A DNA stretch of 64,000 nt. Source: Flammeovirga aprica JL-4. GTDB lineage: Bacteria; Bacteroidota; Bacteroidia; Cytophagales; Flammeovirgaceae. The notes under the pieces are model-generated. The model searched no databases. It was given only the letters and a program-made list of their open reading frames with translations, and was not told the origin of the DNA. The translations under genes were made by a program, and so were the position numbers. Positions within the stretch are counted from its first letter, which is position 1, and the number at the start of each line of letters is the position of its first letter. Shown one piece after another: positions 9,574 through 19,140 of this stretch. The DNA lies in assembly GCF_012844305.1 (NCBI RefSeq), contig NZ_JABANE010000033.1:1-64000 (forward strand), read 5' to 3'.

Positions 9574-12500
9574 ATGAGAAAAATTTACATTATTCAACTG
9601 TTTTTACTACTAATATTTTCACATATAAACGTAAGGGCTCAAAAAACTAATACCTCCAATAACGGATTAATCAATTATAGTATTAATGATGGTGTTTCAC
9701 ATTACGGTGTGACCGCTTTACTAAAAGATCATAAAGGTCTAATATGGCTCGGTTCTTATAATGGATTGGACCGATATAATGGATATGAATTCCAAAATCA
9801 TAGAAATTCTGATTTCAAGAAGATATTAAGCGACAATAAAATCAGGTCACTGTATCAGGATAAGAAAAATAATATCTGGGTAGGTACCGAAAATGGTCTC
9901 AATGTTTATTTTTATGATCAACAACGCTTTGAAACCATCCCGACGGATAAGATTTCAAATCACTCGGACCGACCTTGTGTAGTTGCTAAAATCATTCCTT
10001 TGAAAAACCACATTGTTTGTATCACAGAGTATGATGGTTTATTGTTTTTCAATAAAGAAAACTATCAGCTAGAAAGGGTGCATCATATAGAGGTAAAAGA
10101 CAAATCATTCCGTTATGTTTTTGATGCAATGCCACTGGGCGAGGATGTTATTTTAGTTTCTACAGCTAAAGGGCTCATTGCCTATAATTCCATTACGGAT
10201 GAACATGATTATATTCTAAAAGATAAAATTTCTTCTTCAAAAGGGATCACTATAGATGATAATAACAATATCTTTTTGGCTGAATATAATGGTATCAGTT
10301 TGATTAAAACGAACCTGATCAATGGGAAATATCAATTTCATTATATTAAAAAATTCTTTCAGAATGCACGTTTCCTTCACTTAGACATGGATGACAATAA
10401 TAACCTTTGGTGTGGTTTGCTATCTAAAGGTTGTGCCTTAATTAAAAATCCAAGCCGTCTGAAAGAAAAAGCGAGGTTTAGAAGAAATAAAGCCATTCGT
10501 TACTTTGATATTGGTAGAGTGAGCGATATTCTTTCGAGTAATAATGATAACGAAATATGGATCAGTTCTTTGAGCAATGGTCTTTATTCATTTGATAAAA
10601 TAGCTTCTCCTTTTAAATATGCCGACTTAAACACTGCTGAACTAAGAGGAAGACATTTTAATAATAAGATTTTAGAAGGATGTGTTTGGGATGAGGATCA
10701 TATTTTATTGAGTTCCTATTTAAGAGGTCTTGTCTATTTCAACCTAAAAGAAGGAAAAATTGAAAAGCTACCTGAAGAATTTAATGAAATTCCAGTGCCT
10801 GAAACCTGGTCTGCTGTGGTGAAAGATAATCAAGGTGGTAAGTGGCTTAGATTTACAAAAGAGAGAGGAAGCTGGTTTTATCAATCTCCTGATGAGAAAA
10901 AGAAATGGCATCGTATACAGTCGGAAGAAATGCCACGACTTACTTACTCTAAGTTGATTCAAGTGAATATAGATGAAAATGGTTTTTATTGGGTTGCGAC
11001 CAACAACGGTCTATTCCGCTTTAAAATGTCACCTAAAGGTATTATAAAAGGCGGTGATAAATTGGATAGCAATCCTAATATTCAGCTCTCTGAAGCCAAT
11101 CAATTTAAAACTTTAATGATGGATTCGCTCAATAATACAGTTTGGGTAGGAACTACATTAAATGGTTTGCTAAGAATCGATAACCGCAAAGAACAATCTC
11201 TTGATGAAATGAATATCAGCCAATACAAACATGAAGCTGATGCCAAAAATTCATTGCCTTCTAATCACGTTTCCAATATCATTTTATTGCCAAACGGTTC
11301 TATCTGTGTTGGTTTAGAAGGTAAAGGTATTTGTATCATTAAGGATGTTTATAAAGACAACTTAAAATACGACTGCTATTCTGAGAAAGATGGTTTGGAC
11401 AATAATATCGTCAAGAAAATCATTTATGATGCAAATGACAAGTTGTGGATAACGACGGATAAAGGTTTGAATCTTTTTGACATGAATACAAAAGTGTTCA
11501 AAAGGTTTACAGTCGAAGATGGTGTACGTGCCTATGCTTTTGAGAATGTAGGTTTCCTTCAAAATGAAAATACGATTGTATTTGCTGCAGGTAATGGTAT
11601 TTGTTACTTCGATCCATCAAAAACAGAAATCGAAAAGCCAATTCCTCCTTTCAGTTTTGGGGATTTAGTATTGCTCAATACCACCGTTCATGTGAATGAC
11701 ACTATTGACAATCGAGTGATTTTAGACAAACCCTTAGATCAAAAAGAGAAAATTGTATTACAGTATGATGAGAATATATTCTCAATAGAATTATTATTGT
11801 TGCACTACTCTAGTTATCCTTCAAGTTATAAATTAAAGTACCGTTTACTTCCTCAGGATGATGAATGGTTAGAAACAACTTCGGCTTTCAAAAACATCTC
11901 TTTCAATGGTTTAGCACCCGGTAAATATACGTTAGAGGCAATGGCATCTAACTCAAAAAACCGATGGACCGAACCTATGAAACTGAAAATTGAGATCAAG
12001 CCTCCACTTTGGAAAACATCGGTTGCCTATTTCCTATACTTCGTTATTCTTTGTATTACTGTTTACATTGTAATACGTTTTATGCTGAATCACACCCACT
12101 TAAAACATGAGCTGGAACTAGAGCATATTGAACGTTTGCGTGTAGATGAACTCAACAAAACGAAGGAGAGAATTTTCATGAATATTTCACATGAATTCAG
12201 AACACCAATCACTCTAATAACTGGCCCTATACAAATGCTTCTTAAAATGTTTGCTTCAAACAAAGATGCCTTTGTACACCTTGACCTAATCAACAGACAA
12301 TCTAATAAGATGCTGCAGTTGGTCAATCAGGTACAGGACTTCCATAAAGCAGAACAGTCTATTTTAAAACTCAAATCCAAAAATTTTGATTTCACTGCTT
12401 TGATCATGGATATCAAAAAGGATTTCGAGTCTCTGGCAGAAAAACAAGAAAAACAATTGGAGATCGAAGGAGATGCTAATCAGCTGTTTATCACTGCAGA

Positions 12501-13725
12501 TCGCTATAAAATAGAAATCGTTCTCAACAATTTATTGAACAATGCATTTAAGTTCACGAAGAAAGGTGACACCATCAAAATCAAATACGGTTATGATGAA
12601 ACTTCATTGTTCTTTAAAGTAATTGATTCGGGTATCGGTATTGAAGAAGCTCAAATCCCTTATGTTTTTGACCGCTATTATCAATCTGAAAATTCAAACA
12701 CCTACTCTATTGGGTCAGGTATTGGTTTAGCATTCTCTAAGCGTCTGGTAGAAATGCATTTTGGTAAAATCAGTATTGAAAGTGAATTGAATGAGGGGAC
12801 CACTTTCTCTGTTTCATTACCTGTGGAAGTCAATGCTAAAGATGCCTTGAATGAAAACAGAATTCAGGATATTTTGAGTAATGAAACAGACGAAGAAAAA
12901 CAAAAAATCCTTCCAACTACTTTAGAACTTCCAAGTTATTTACTGGATGAAAGTCTGAAAGAACTGAACGTTTTCTATGTAGAAGACAATGAAGAACTTC
13001 GCACGTTTGTAAGCGATGTACTCTCAGAATATTTCAATGTAACATGTTTTGTAAATGGTAAAGAATGCCTAGAAAAACTTGAAAATGAGTGGCCTGACCT
13101 GATTATCAGTGATATTTTAATGCCTGAATTAAATGGCCTGGAACTTTGTATGAAATTAAAAACCGACATCAGAACAAGTCATATCCCTATCATTCTTCTT
13201 ACCTCAAGATCTTCGATAGATGATCAGGTAAAAGGACTAGAAGTGGGTGCAGATTTCTATATCTCTAAACCTTTCGATATGAAACATTTGATCGCTTCAA
13301 GTCAGATGTTATTGAAAAATAGAAAGCAACTGAGAGAGCGTTTTCAGATTGATTTCCCTGTGGAAGTAGAGAAGAAAAATACGAATAAGGACGATGCCAT
13401 TTTCATTGAGAAATTCTATGAACTGATTGAGGAAAACCTTGAAAATGAAGATATTGACATGAATGTTTTCGCAAAAGGTCTCTACCTTAATAGAACGACC
13501 TTCTTCCAGAAAGTGAAAGCCATCACCAACTACACTCCTTATGAGTTATTGAAAGTATACCGACTGAAAAAAGCGGCTGAATTTTTAGTTCAAGAAAACC
13601 TTCCTGTGGCTGAAGTTTGTGTTAGAACGGGCTTTAAAAACCGTACGCACTTCAGTAGAATGTTTAAGGAATACTATGGGGTTTCGCCAAGTAAATATGG
13701 GAAAAGTTTGGAAGAGAAGTCTTAG
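9574..13725 (+). CDS. hybrid two-component sensor/regulator (HTCS, SusR/BT-type)
   Basis: This 1383-residue single-chain two-component system senses glycans in the periplasm and activates the adjacent PUL. A signal peptide (1-22) precedes about fourteen beta-propeller repeats of the GLIWLGSYNGL / NIWVGTENGL type (to about 690). A Y_Y_Y domain (about 725-805) and a membrane helix (about 815-837) follow. The HisKA motif ISHEFRTP puts the phospho-His at 873, and the ATPase has NNLLNNAFKF and DSGIGI. The receiver domain has acidic pocket D1138, phospho-acceptor D1180 and K1232. A C-terminal AraC helix-turn-helix (about 1290-1378) would bind DNA. All key residues are present. The likely target is the SusC operon on the other side of the 718-bp gap. 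Confidence 0.95.
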   Translation: MRKIYIIQLFLLLIFSHINVRAQKTNTSNNGLINYSINDGVSHYGVTALLKDHKGLIWLGSYNGLDRYNGYEFQNHRNSDFKKILSDNKIRSLYQDKKNNIWVGTENGLNVYFYDQQRFETIPTDKISNHSDRPCVVAKIIPLKNHIVCITEYDGLLFFNKENYQLERVHHIEVKDKSFRYVFDAMPLGEDVILVSTAKGLIAYNSITDEHDYILKDKISSSKGITIDDNNNIFLAEYNGISLIKTNLINGKYQFHYIKKFFQNARFLHLDMDDNNNLWCGLLSKGCALIKNPSRLKEKARFRRNKAIRYFDIGRVSDILSSNNDNEIWISSLSNGLYSFDKIASPFKYADLNTAELRGRHFNNKILEGCVWDEDHILLSSYLRGLVYFNLKEGKIEKLPEEFNEIPVPETWSAVVKDNQGGKWLRFTKERGSWFYQSPDEKKKWHRIQSEEMPRLTYSKLIQVNIDENGFYWVATNNGLFRFKMSPKGIIKGGDKLDSNPNIQLSEANQFKTLMMDSLNNTVWVGTTLNGLLRIDNRKEQSLDEMNISQYKHEADAKNSLPSNHVSNIILLPNGSICVGLEGKGICIIKDVYKDNLKYDCYSEKDGLDNNIVKKIIYDANDKLWITTDKGLNLFDMNTKVFKRFTVEDGVRAYAFENVGFLQNENTIVFAAGNGICYFDPSKTEIEKPIPPFSFGDLVLLNTTVHVNDTIDNRVILDKPLDQKEKIVLQYDENIFSIELLLLHYSSYPSSYKLKYRLLPQDDEWLETTSAFKNISFNGLAPGKYTLEAMASNSKNRWTEPMKLKIEIKPPLWKTSVAYFLYFVILCITVYIVIRFMLNHTHLKHELELEHIERLRVDELNKTKERIFMNISHEFRTPITLITGPIQMLLKMFASNKDAFVHLDLINRQSNKMLQLVNQVQDFHKAEQSILKLKSKNFDFTALIMDIKKDFESLAEKQEKQLEIEGDANQLFITADRYKIEIVLNNLLNNAFKFTKKGDTIKIKYGYDETSLFFKVIDSGIGIEEAQIPYVFDRYYQSENSNTYSIGSGIGLAFSKRLVEMHFGKISIESELNEGTTFSVSLPVEVNAKDALNENRIQDILSNETDEEKQKILPTTLELPSYLLDESLKELNVFYVEDNEELRTFVSDVLSEYFNVTCFVNGKECLEKLENEWPDLIISDILMPELNGLELCMKLKTDIRTSHIPIILLTSRSSIDDQVKGLEVGADFYISKPFDMKHLIASSQMLLKNRKQLRERFQIDFPVEVEKKNTNKDDAIFIEKFYELIEENLENEDIDMNVFAKGLYLNRTTFFQKVKAITNYTPYELLKVYRLKKAAEFLVQENLPVAEVCVRTGFKNRTHFSRMFKEYYGVSPSKYGKSLEEKS

Positions 13726-13756
13726 TTTATAACACCGCTTTTTTCCTATTCATAAA

Positions 13757-13797
13757 GAAGGTACGAATATAATATGAGATATTACATTCGTGCCTTC
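13757..13797. terminator. bidirectional terminator between convergent genes
   Basis: A long imperfect stem (GAAGGTACGAAT and TAATAT arms pairing with ATATTA and ATTCGTGCCTTC) lies between the regulator ending at 13725 and the convergent receptor gene ending at 13824. T-rich sequence flanks it on both strands. Confidence 0.75.
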
Positions 13798-13823
13798 TTA
13801 TTTATAAAGAAACTGTTGAAACA

Positions 13824-15815
13824 TTAAATTATAAATCGAATACTCGTCTTTATATTCCTGCCACTATTTGGAATCCCGTTCCAAGCGAATGGATCTATAT
13901 AATATGAATTCAAAAGATTATGTACACCAAGTTCTAAGAACAAATGACTATTTTTCAACTCAATAGGATAAGAAAAATCAAGATTGATTAAGTGATAAGG
14001 ATCTGTTTTCTGTTCCCCTAAAGCTTCACTCGGTGACTGCATCCCTAAGCTGTGTTCATAATAAAAAGAAGAAGTCAGTTTATGAAACTGATAATTCAAT
14101 TTATTCTTGAGAGTCAATGGTCTTTGGTAAGGCATAGGCGAATGAATGGCATCAATATAGCCGTTTTCATACACCAAATTGAAATTATAATCCAGCTGTT
14201 TTGATAGTGAAACTCCTGCAAATAATTCTAGATGTGAAGTAGTAGCACTTTCAACATTTTGAAATCTTTTTACACCCAAAGCACCAATGGTCATCGGGTC
14301 ATAATCTTCATCAATTATTCCCACTATATAATCATCAATAAAGCTCGCTTTCCCTCTAAAACCTATTTGCCAACTTTCCTTATGATACCTCAATGAAAAA
14401 TCTAAAGATGTCGCTTTTTCATTTTTCAAATCAGGTGTTCCTACATAATCAAACCTATCATTGGCATTGAACAAGTAGAAACCATAAAGCTCACTTGCTG
14501 AAGGCATTCGTGATGTATAAGAAACCCCAAATTTTGATTCAATTGAAGAAGTCAACTTATATTTGAATAAGGCTGATAATGAGCCTGATAAATCACTTCT
14601 CGGACCATCTATAAAGTGATTTAGAGTTTCAAACTGCTTTCTTGCCATTTCATTTTGAAGATCAGTCGACGACCACTCTACTCTTGCATTGGTCAAAAGT
14701 GTCAGTCGCGGGTCCAATTTCCATTCATCTTGAAGATTAAAAGCAAAAGAGTTTCTTTGTATATCACCCCAAGTCAGCATGTACATGTTCACACCTCCTG
14801 TTGGAGAATACATGGTCATATCTGCAAAAAGGTGATTACTATAAAAGTCTCCTTTTAAACTTAATTGATGATTCTCCATTTGTTTCTTGACCAAAGCCCA
14901 AGCACCAAAAGTTTTACTTCTACCCGGCATATCCATATGCATTGCCACGTTTTCCCTTTTGGTATCATCCATCACGTGCGTGATATCATTGTAATAGACT
15001 TTAGCCTCAAAGTGATTGATAAAACCTTCATGATAATGTTTCGCATAACCTACATTTCCCATCACAGCTTTGGCAGAACTTACATCCATATTTAAAGCAG
15101 GATAACCAATATCCTTACCATGATCGTACATCAATAATGCAGTTAGTTTCTCATCAGAAGAAATTTTGTAAGTGGAAGTAAAAGTATGATTCATTTTTTC
15201 ATACTGCGTATACCTTACCAACTCATTATTTCCGTCTGTATAACTATCATGCTTTCTGTAAGCTCCCGAATAACGAACGGCCCATTTCTTAGTAATACCT
15301 TTTTCTACGTAAACATTCCCATCAAAACCATTTGAATTACTGCTGTAAGCGGTTTGAACACCCACTTCCAACGGTTTTTTGAAATCAGGGTATTTCATTT
15401 CCGCCATCAAAGTACCTCCCAAAGCAGTGCCATACATCTGGGATTCATTTTCTTTCAGAACGGAAAGTTGTTTTAGGTTAACAGGTTCGAGATAGGAAGT
15501 TGCAGGGTCCATTTTGTCCGTACAAGCTCCAAAAACACGCATTCCATCAATAGAGACGGCAATTTGTCCATCCGTAAAACCTTCAATAATAGGCTCAAAT
15601 GCAAATCCTCCTCTTTTTACTACTTGAAGATCATTTCTCTGATTCATATAATCATCTACTGAAAGTAAATAATTATCAGAGGGAATTGTATCAAAATTGA
15701 TCGTGACCTCCTCTAGTTCATAAGTGGTGATTTCCTTGTCCTGTCCGAAGGTTTGAAACGTAATCAGCATACAAACTAAAAAAGCCTGTATGCTGATTAT
15801 TTTATAACTTCTCAT
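13824..15815 (-). CDS. TonB-dependent receptor of the OprC/NosA copper type
   Basis: This 663-residue outer-membrane receptor has a signal peptide (1-24, TFGQ), a plug domain (about 40-145) and a beta-barrel ending in TSIRFII. The plug contains IDGMRVFGACTDKMDPATSY, giving C98-x3-M102. The barrel contains THVMDD, giving H280-x-M282. In Pseudomonas OprC, copper is bound by a CxxxM pair in the plug and an HxM pair about 180 residues later; here the spacing is 182. Extra Met/His clusters (MHMDM at 292-296) are also present. It directly follows a Met/His-rich lipoprotein gene with no gap, which supports copper. Copper uptake is therefore the best call, inferred from motifs and context. Confidence 0.85.
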   Translation of the reverse strand: MRSYKIISIQAFLVCMLITFQTFGQDKEITTYELEEVTINFDTIPSDNYLLSVDDYMNQRNDLQVVKRGGFAFEPIIEGFTDGQIAVSIDGMRVFGACTDKMDPATSYLEPVNLKQLSVLKENESQMYGTALGGTLMAEMKYPDFKKPLEVGVQTAYSSNSNGFDGNVYVEKGITKKWAVRYSGAYRKHDSYTDGNNELVRYTQYEKMNHTFTSTYKISSDEKLTALLMYDHGKDIGYPALNMDVSSAKAVMGNVGYAKHYHEGFINHFEAKVYYNDITHVMDDTKRENVAMHMDMPGRSKTFGAWALVKKQMENHQLSLKGDFYSNHLFADMTMYSPTGGVNMYMLTWGDIQRNSFAFNLQDEWKLDPRLTLLTNARVEWSSTDLQNEMARKQFETLNHFIDGPRSDLSGSLSALFKYKLTSSIESKFGVSYTSRMPSASELYGFYLFNANDRFDYVGTPDLKNEKATSLDFSLRYHKESWQIGFRGKASFIDDYIVGIIDEDYDPMTIGALGVKRFQNVESATTSHLELFAGVSLSKQLDYNFNLVYENGYIDAIHSPMPYQRPLTLKNKLNYQFHKLTSSFYYEHSLGMQSPSEALGEQKTDPYHLINLDFSYPIELKNSHLFLELGVHNLLNSYYIDPFAWNGIPNSGRNIKTSIRFII

Positions 15816-16682
15816 TTAGAATTCGAAGTAAAAAGTCTGTCCTTCTTCATCCAAATATGTTTGCTCTCCTTCAGAGACATTCAACATTAATTGCCAGTCA
15901 CCTGTCATTGTGAAGTTGGCAATTCCAACATATTTACCATCTGAAGAGTGTTTTGGATCCGTATTATTTGAAGATCCATGGCCCATTGAAGGCATATATG
16001 GAGTCGATGTAATTGTCAATTCGTTTAAAGGCTCATAGGTTTCTAAGTGACCATGTCCCATTGAAGGTTTTCTTCTAAAAGCTAATACTTCATATTCATT
16101 ACTTCCCATTGCAGGAGCTCCAGCAGTGAAATTATAACCCATCACTAAACGATCATCAGTTCCTTCAATTGGTGTCATAATCACCGTTTTGAAAGTTGGA
16201 TCTTCCGTTAAAAACTTAATCGCATCCACTTGAATTTCAAACATCCAATTCGCTACAATTTCATCATTTAACAGGTAACTCACTTCTAAAGTCCACTCTC
16301 CCATTTCTACAGTAGGCATCACAAAAAGAATCTGTCCAATACCTGTCGATTTGTAGTCAGCATCCGAAAAACCAAGGAAAGGTGTAGAGTGCATATGCGT
16401 CATGCCTTCCATTTGCATGTGCATTTTTGGAAGTATTTTCCACTCACCACCAGCAGGTAATGTATCACCTTCTGTTACAAAAGCTACGTTGTTTACCCCT
16501 TCATGCAAGTTTACTTTACTTGAACGTAAATTCAAGCTATACACGTTTGCCTCATCCTTTACCGTTGCTATAGAATACTCTAAAATTGGTTCTTCAGGTT
16601 TTGGTGCTTCTTGAGATGAATTGTTATCGTTACAAGAAAATAAAACGATTGATAATAGGATAGATAAAAATATATTTTTCAT
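15816..16682 (-). CDS. Met/His-rich lipoprotein, probable copper-binding partner of the receptor
   Basis: This 288-residue lipoprotein (FSCNDN, Cys17) consists of two beta-sandwich-like halves. The first half resembles YtkA/FixH-type domains. It carries PKMHMQMEGMTHMH at about 86-98, a dense Met/His motif expected to hold Cu(I)/Cu(II). The second half has PSMGHGHLE and MPSMGHGSSN. Its stop abuts the start of the TonB receptor at 15815, so the two are cotranscribed. A role in catching copper at the cell surface or periplasm is inferred from these residues and the neighbour. No enzyme motif is visible. Confidence 0.7.
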   Translation of the reverse strand: MKNIFLSILLSIVLFSCNDNNSSQEAPKPEEPILEYSIATVKDEANVYSLNLRSSKVNLHEGVNNVAFVTEGDTLPAGGEWKILPKMHMQMEGMTHMHSTPFLGFSDADYKSTGIGQILFVMPTVEMGEWTLEVSYLLNDEIVANWMFEIQVDAIKFLTEDPTFKTVIMTPIEGTDDRLVMGYNFTAGAPAMGSNEYEVLAFRRKPSMGHGHLETYEPLNELTITSTPYMPSMGHGSSNNTDPKHSSDGKYVGIANFTMTGDWQLMLNVSEGEQTYLDEEGQTFYFEF

Positions 16683-16849
16683 TTGAATTATAGTTTAGAC
16701 GTAAGCCATCAGCCATTTTTCAGAATAGTGTTAGAGCCATTTGAGTCTCAATCACTTTCTTTTAATGCGATGTACTTCAGTACTTATCTTTGATAAAAAA
16801 ATTAAGATGTGGAGTTTAATATTCTCCCAAAAAAGACATAAAAAAGAGG

Positions 16850-16868
16850 GAACAAGATTGAATTGTTC
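16850..16868 (-). terminator. terminator after the CHGQC small membrane protein gene
   Basis: GAACAA and TTGTTC form a short stem, followed on the minus strand by CCCTCTTTTTTATG. It lies about 50 bp past the gene ending at 16921 and separates it from the lipoprotein-receptor pair. The short stem makes it moderate evidence. Confidence 0.5.
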
Positions 16869-16920
16869 TACAAAAAATATGTCATAAAAAGATAATGTGA
16901 AATTGACCTTTAGTGGTCTT

Positions 16921-17310
16921 CTAAACTATAGGAGGGCGAAATAGCTGTCCAACATCATCGAGGGGTTTTAACAAGCCAGTGTAGGCAAATGATGATGTGA
17001 CTTGATCGACAAAACAAATCTCTTCAGGAAGAATCAATTCAGAGTGCATCGGTAAGTCTAGAACGACCTCTTTTTGCAATGTTTCTGAAGTTTCCTGTTG
17101 TTTCTCGGACTCTTTCTTGAGTTCCTTGTTGATAAAACACTGTCCGTGACAAGACATTTTAGCTTTGTCTTTATTGATACAGAATACCTCTGCTATAAAA
17201 TCTCTTTGCATTTCGAGATCTAATTTTAATAAAGACACAGAAAATGCATTGAATAGGATTACTCCTGCACAGATCATGTTTAAGACAATATGTAAGCGTT
17301 CTGTTTTCAA
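16921..17310 (-). CDS. small membrane-anchored protein with CHGQC motif, copper-locus associated
   Basis: This 129-residue protein has an N-terminal hydrophobic helix (about 8-30). A cysteine cluster follows: C44, M52, C54, H55 and C58 in MSCHGQCFINKELKK. A charged linker and a C-terminal LFRPPIV complete it. Small Bacteroidota proteins with an MSCHGKCYL-like motif and a PP-containing end commonly sit beside TonB receptors and metal genes; I know the pattern but no assigned function. The cysteine/histidine set suggests metal binding. It is separated from the receptor pair by 238 bp and a terminator, so it may be its own unit. Confidence 0.6.
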   Translation of the reverse strand: MKTERLHIVLNMICAGVILFNAFSVSLLKLDLEMQRDFIAEVFCINKDKAKMSCHGQCFINKELKKESEKQQETSETLQKEVVLDLPMHSELILPEEICFVDQVTSSFAYTGLLKPLDDVGQLFRPPIV

Positions 17311-17399
17311 TACATCGATATTTGTTTCGATGCAAAACTAGGCTTTGATCTTATTAAAAACAAGCAATTTGACACAAAAGTATGACATTTGTCACTATT

Positions 17400-17951
17400 T
17401 TATTTCTGAGATATATTCCTTGAATACTGCTCTCCTTCTTGATCATAAAAATTTCGAACTTGAATAATATGGTATTTCATACAGAATTTATAATCAAGTT
17501 TACTATGATACAGATGATCGTCTTGTGCGTTTATTTTAGTGAGATACTGCTCTGATGTTTCAAAATCTTTTAAGCCTAATGAGGTTAAAGAAATAAACCA
17601 ATCTTTATGGTGAGAGTGAGGCAACTCGTTTAAAATTTCTCTTGCTCCGCTATAATTCCCTTGTTTCAACTCTAAAGCAACACTTTCCAATGAATAAGTA
17701 ATCAAACGTGATTTTTCATTCGATCGCATATTAATATATGCTTTGTTAACTTCTTCAGTAATAAATTGATGGACCTGAAGAGAGTTAGCTAAATGAAAAC
17801 AAGCTAAGAGTATTACAATAGACAATGACTTTAGGGAAAAAGAGAGTAATTGTTTTGTATTATTTTCTCTATGAAGCTGCCTTTTAACTTTCTCTACAAC
17901 TTCCTTATTTCTTTCTATTTTTACTCTGTTTATTACTTCATTAATTTCCAT
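17400..17951 (-). CDS. single-pass membrane protein, candidate sigma-factor partner
   Basis: This 183-residue protein has a charged N-terminal helix (VINRVKIERNKEVVEKVKR), one membrane segment at about 38-58, and a helical C-terminal part resembling TPR-like repeats (GNYSGAREILNELP). It starts 11 bp after the stop of the sigma-factor-like gene, which is the position where anti-sigma or accessory membrane proteins usually lie. I do not recognise a named family, so the role is inferred from position and topology only. Confidence 0.55.
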   Translation of the reverse strand: MEINEVINRVKIERNKEVVEKVKRQLHRENNTKQLLSFSLKSLSIVILLACFHLANSLQVHQFITEEVNKAYINMRSNEKSRLITYSLESVALELKQGNYSGAREILNELPHSHHKDWFISLTSLGLKDFETSEQYLTKINAQDDHLYHSKLDYKFCMKYHIIQVRNFYDQEGEQYSRNISQK

Positions 17952-17962
17952 AGCCTAAAAAA

Positions 17963-18472
17963 TTAAATAATTAGTTTTGATATAACAGAATTCAAATAAT
18001 CAGAAAGCTTTTGAAGACTTTCTTCACTTTCTACATCAATTGGGGTATTTGATGCATATGCTTCCGAAAATTCACGATGAATGTACAGATCATCATCTTC
18101 AAACATAAATTCTTCTAACAATTGAGGATTAAAGTTTTCATGATAAGAATCTGAAGTATAATAAGTATAATTATTTTTCTTTTTCAATGTATTTACCCAA
18201 AGCGTTCTGGAAAAAGTATAAATATAAGTTTTCAATTCTATTTCTTCATCAATCTTCCCTTCTTGAATCAGCCATAATACTTTTGACAGAGAATACTTGA
18301 ATACATCTTCTGCATCAGATTTTGAACCGTTCATTTTAAGCACCATCGTTTCTATCAGTTCAAAATTATCTCTGTATAGAAAAGCAACGCATTTTTCAAG
18401 GTTATTACCTTGTGAAATGAATTGAATTATATCTTTTGTTTTTAATTGTGACTGTGTAGTTAAAATAAACAT
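17963..18472 (-). CDS. ECF-type sigma factor fragment: region 2 present, region 4 missing
   Basis: This 169-residue protein matches the region 2 core of ECF sigma factors. The segment SKSDAEDVFKYSLSKVLW (about 50-67) is the helix that contacts RNA polymerase. LKTYIYTFSRTLWVNTLKKK (about 80-99) is the region 2.3-2.4 helix that melts and reads the -10. After a linker it ends with SDYLNSVISKLII, where region 4 should begin. The helix-turn-helix that would read the -35 is absent, and the next gene starts only 11 bp later. It is either a truncated relic or a sigma-like regulator working without region 4. Confidence 0.6.
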   Translation of the reverse strand: MFILTTQSQLKTKDIIQFISQGNNLEKCVAFLYRDNFELIETMVLKMNGSKSDAEDVFKYSLSKVLWLIQEGKIDEEIELKTYIYTFSRTLWVNTLKKKNNYTYYTSDSYHENFNPQLLEEFMFEDDDLYIHREFSEAYASNTPIDVESEESLQKLSDYLNSVISKLII

Positions 18473-18826
18473 GTTCTTTATCAGTTAGTCAGATTTAGTA
18501 GAATTTTAATCATCTTGGTTATAAAAATGAATGTTCTAATGTTTTTGAAAGTAATAAACAATTCGAGATGAGAACATTAGCAATCGTTGTAATTTTATCC
18601 GAAACCAATATACAGTATTTTAACGAAGTACTCAAACAAAAATAACCAATAGTAGTCACATTGTATTATTTACAACTTGCTGTTTTAATATCTTTTTCAG
18701 TAATTATTGTGGCTTTTCACATGAAAAACAATGTTCAAACATTTAAAAACAGGAATGAAAAGGCTTATTTAGAAGTATTATATATTTCTATCAAATTATC
18801 AATTACAATAAATAATTCTGAACTCT
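18473..18826. other. 354-bp gap without a convincing gene
   Basis: Plus-strand open frames exist at 18568-18645 (25 residues, MRTLAIVVILSETNIQ) and from TTG at 18661 to 18870 (69 residues with one hydrophobic segment). The second overlaps the end of the convergent gene. Neither has a good ribosome binding site or a recognisable family. The region probably carries the promoter of the sigma-like gene. Confidence 0.3.
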
Positions 18827-19138
18827 TCACTGATTTTCAAAGGTATTTTCAATCAAATCTTTCGCCATAACAGAAGGATCTTCTTCCTCTAAGTTCCTTA
18901 ATTTTAATACCCCTCTGTAATATTCACCACCATCTTCCAGAAAACCCTGCCCTTTTGGTGTAAATACAGGAAAATTATCTGGAGTCGACACCTCATACCT
19001 TCCATCTTCAGCCACTGTCAGTGTGGTAGTGACCTGAAAATAAAACGCCTTTGTTCGTGTATACATATTTAACAACGCATTAGAGATGTTTCTCAATTGC
19101 TCCTCTAATAAATAATTTTTTAATTCTTCTTTTGTCAT
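18827..19138 (-). CDS. conserved-looking protein of unknown function downstream of rlmF
   Basis: This protein of about 103 residues begins MTKEELKNYLLEEQLRNI. I use the Met at 19138, which lies 2 bp beyond the rlmF stop, rather than the frame start at 19156, which would overlap rlmF. It has a helical N-terminus, a beta-rich middle (FYFQVTTTLTVAEDGRYEVS) and an acidic end. The tight spacing implies cotranscription and perhaps translational coupling with rlmF. No family is recognised. Confidence 0.6.
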   Translation of the reverse strand: MTKEELKNYLLEEQLRNISNALLNMYTRTKAFYFQVTTTLTVAEDGRYEVSTPDNFPVFTPKGQGFLEDGGEYYRGVLKLRNLEEEDPSVMAKDLIENTFENQ

Positions 19139-19140
19139 GA

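Noticed and set aside
18661-18870. Plus-strand 69-residue open frame with one hydrophobic segment
   Set aside because: TTG start, no ribosome binding site, and the end overlaps the convergent gene ending at 18827; kept only as a note in the gap entry.
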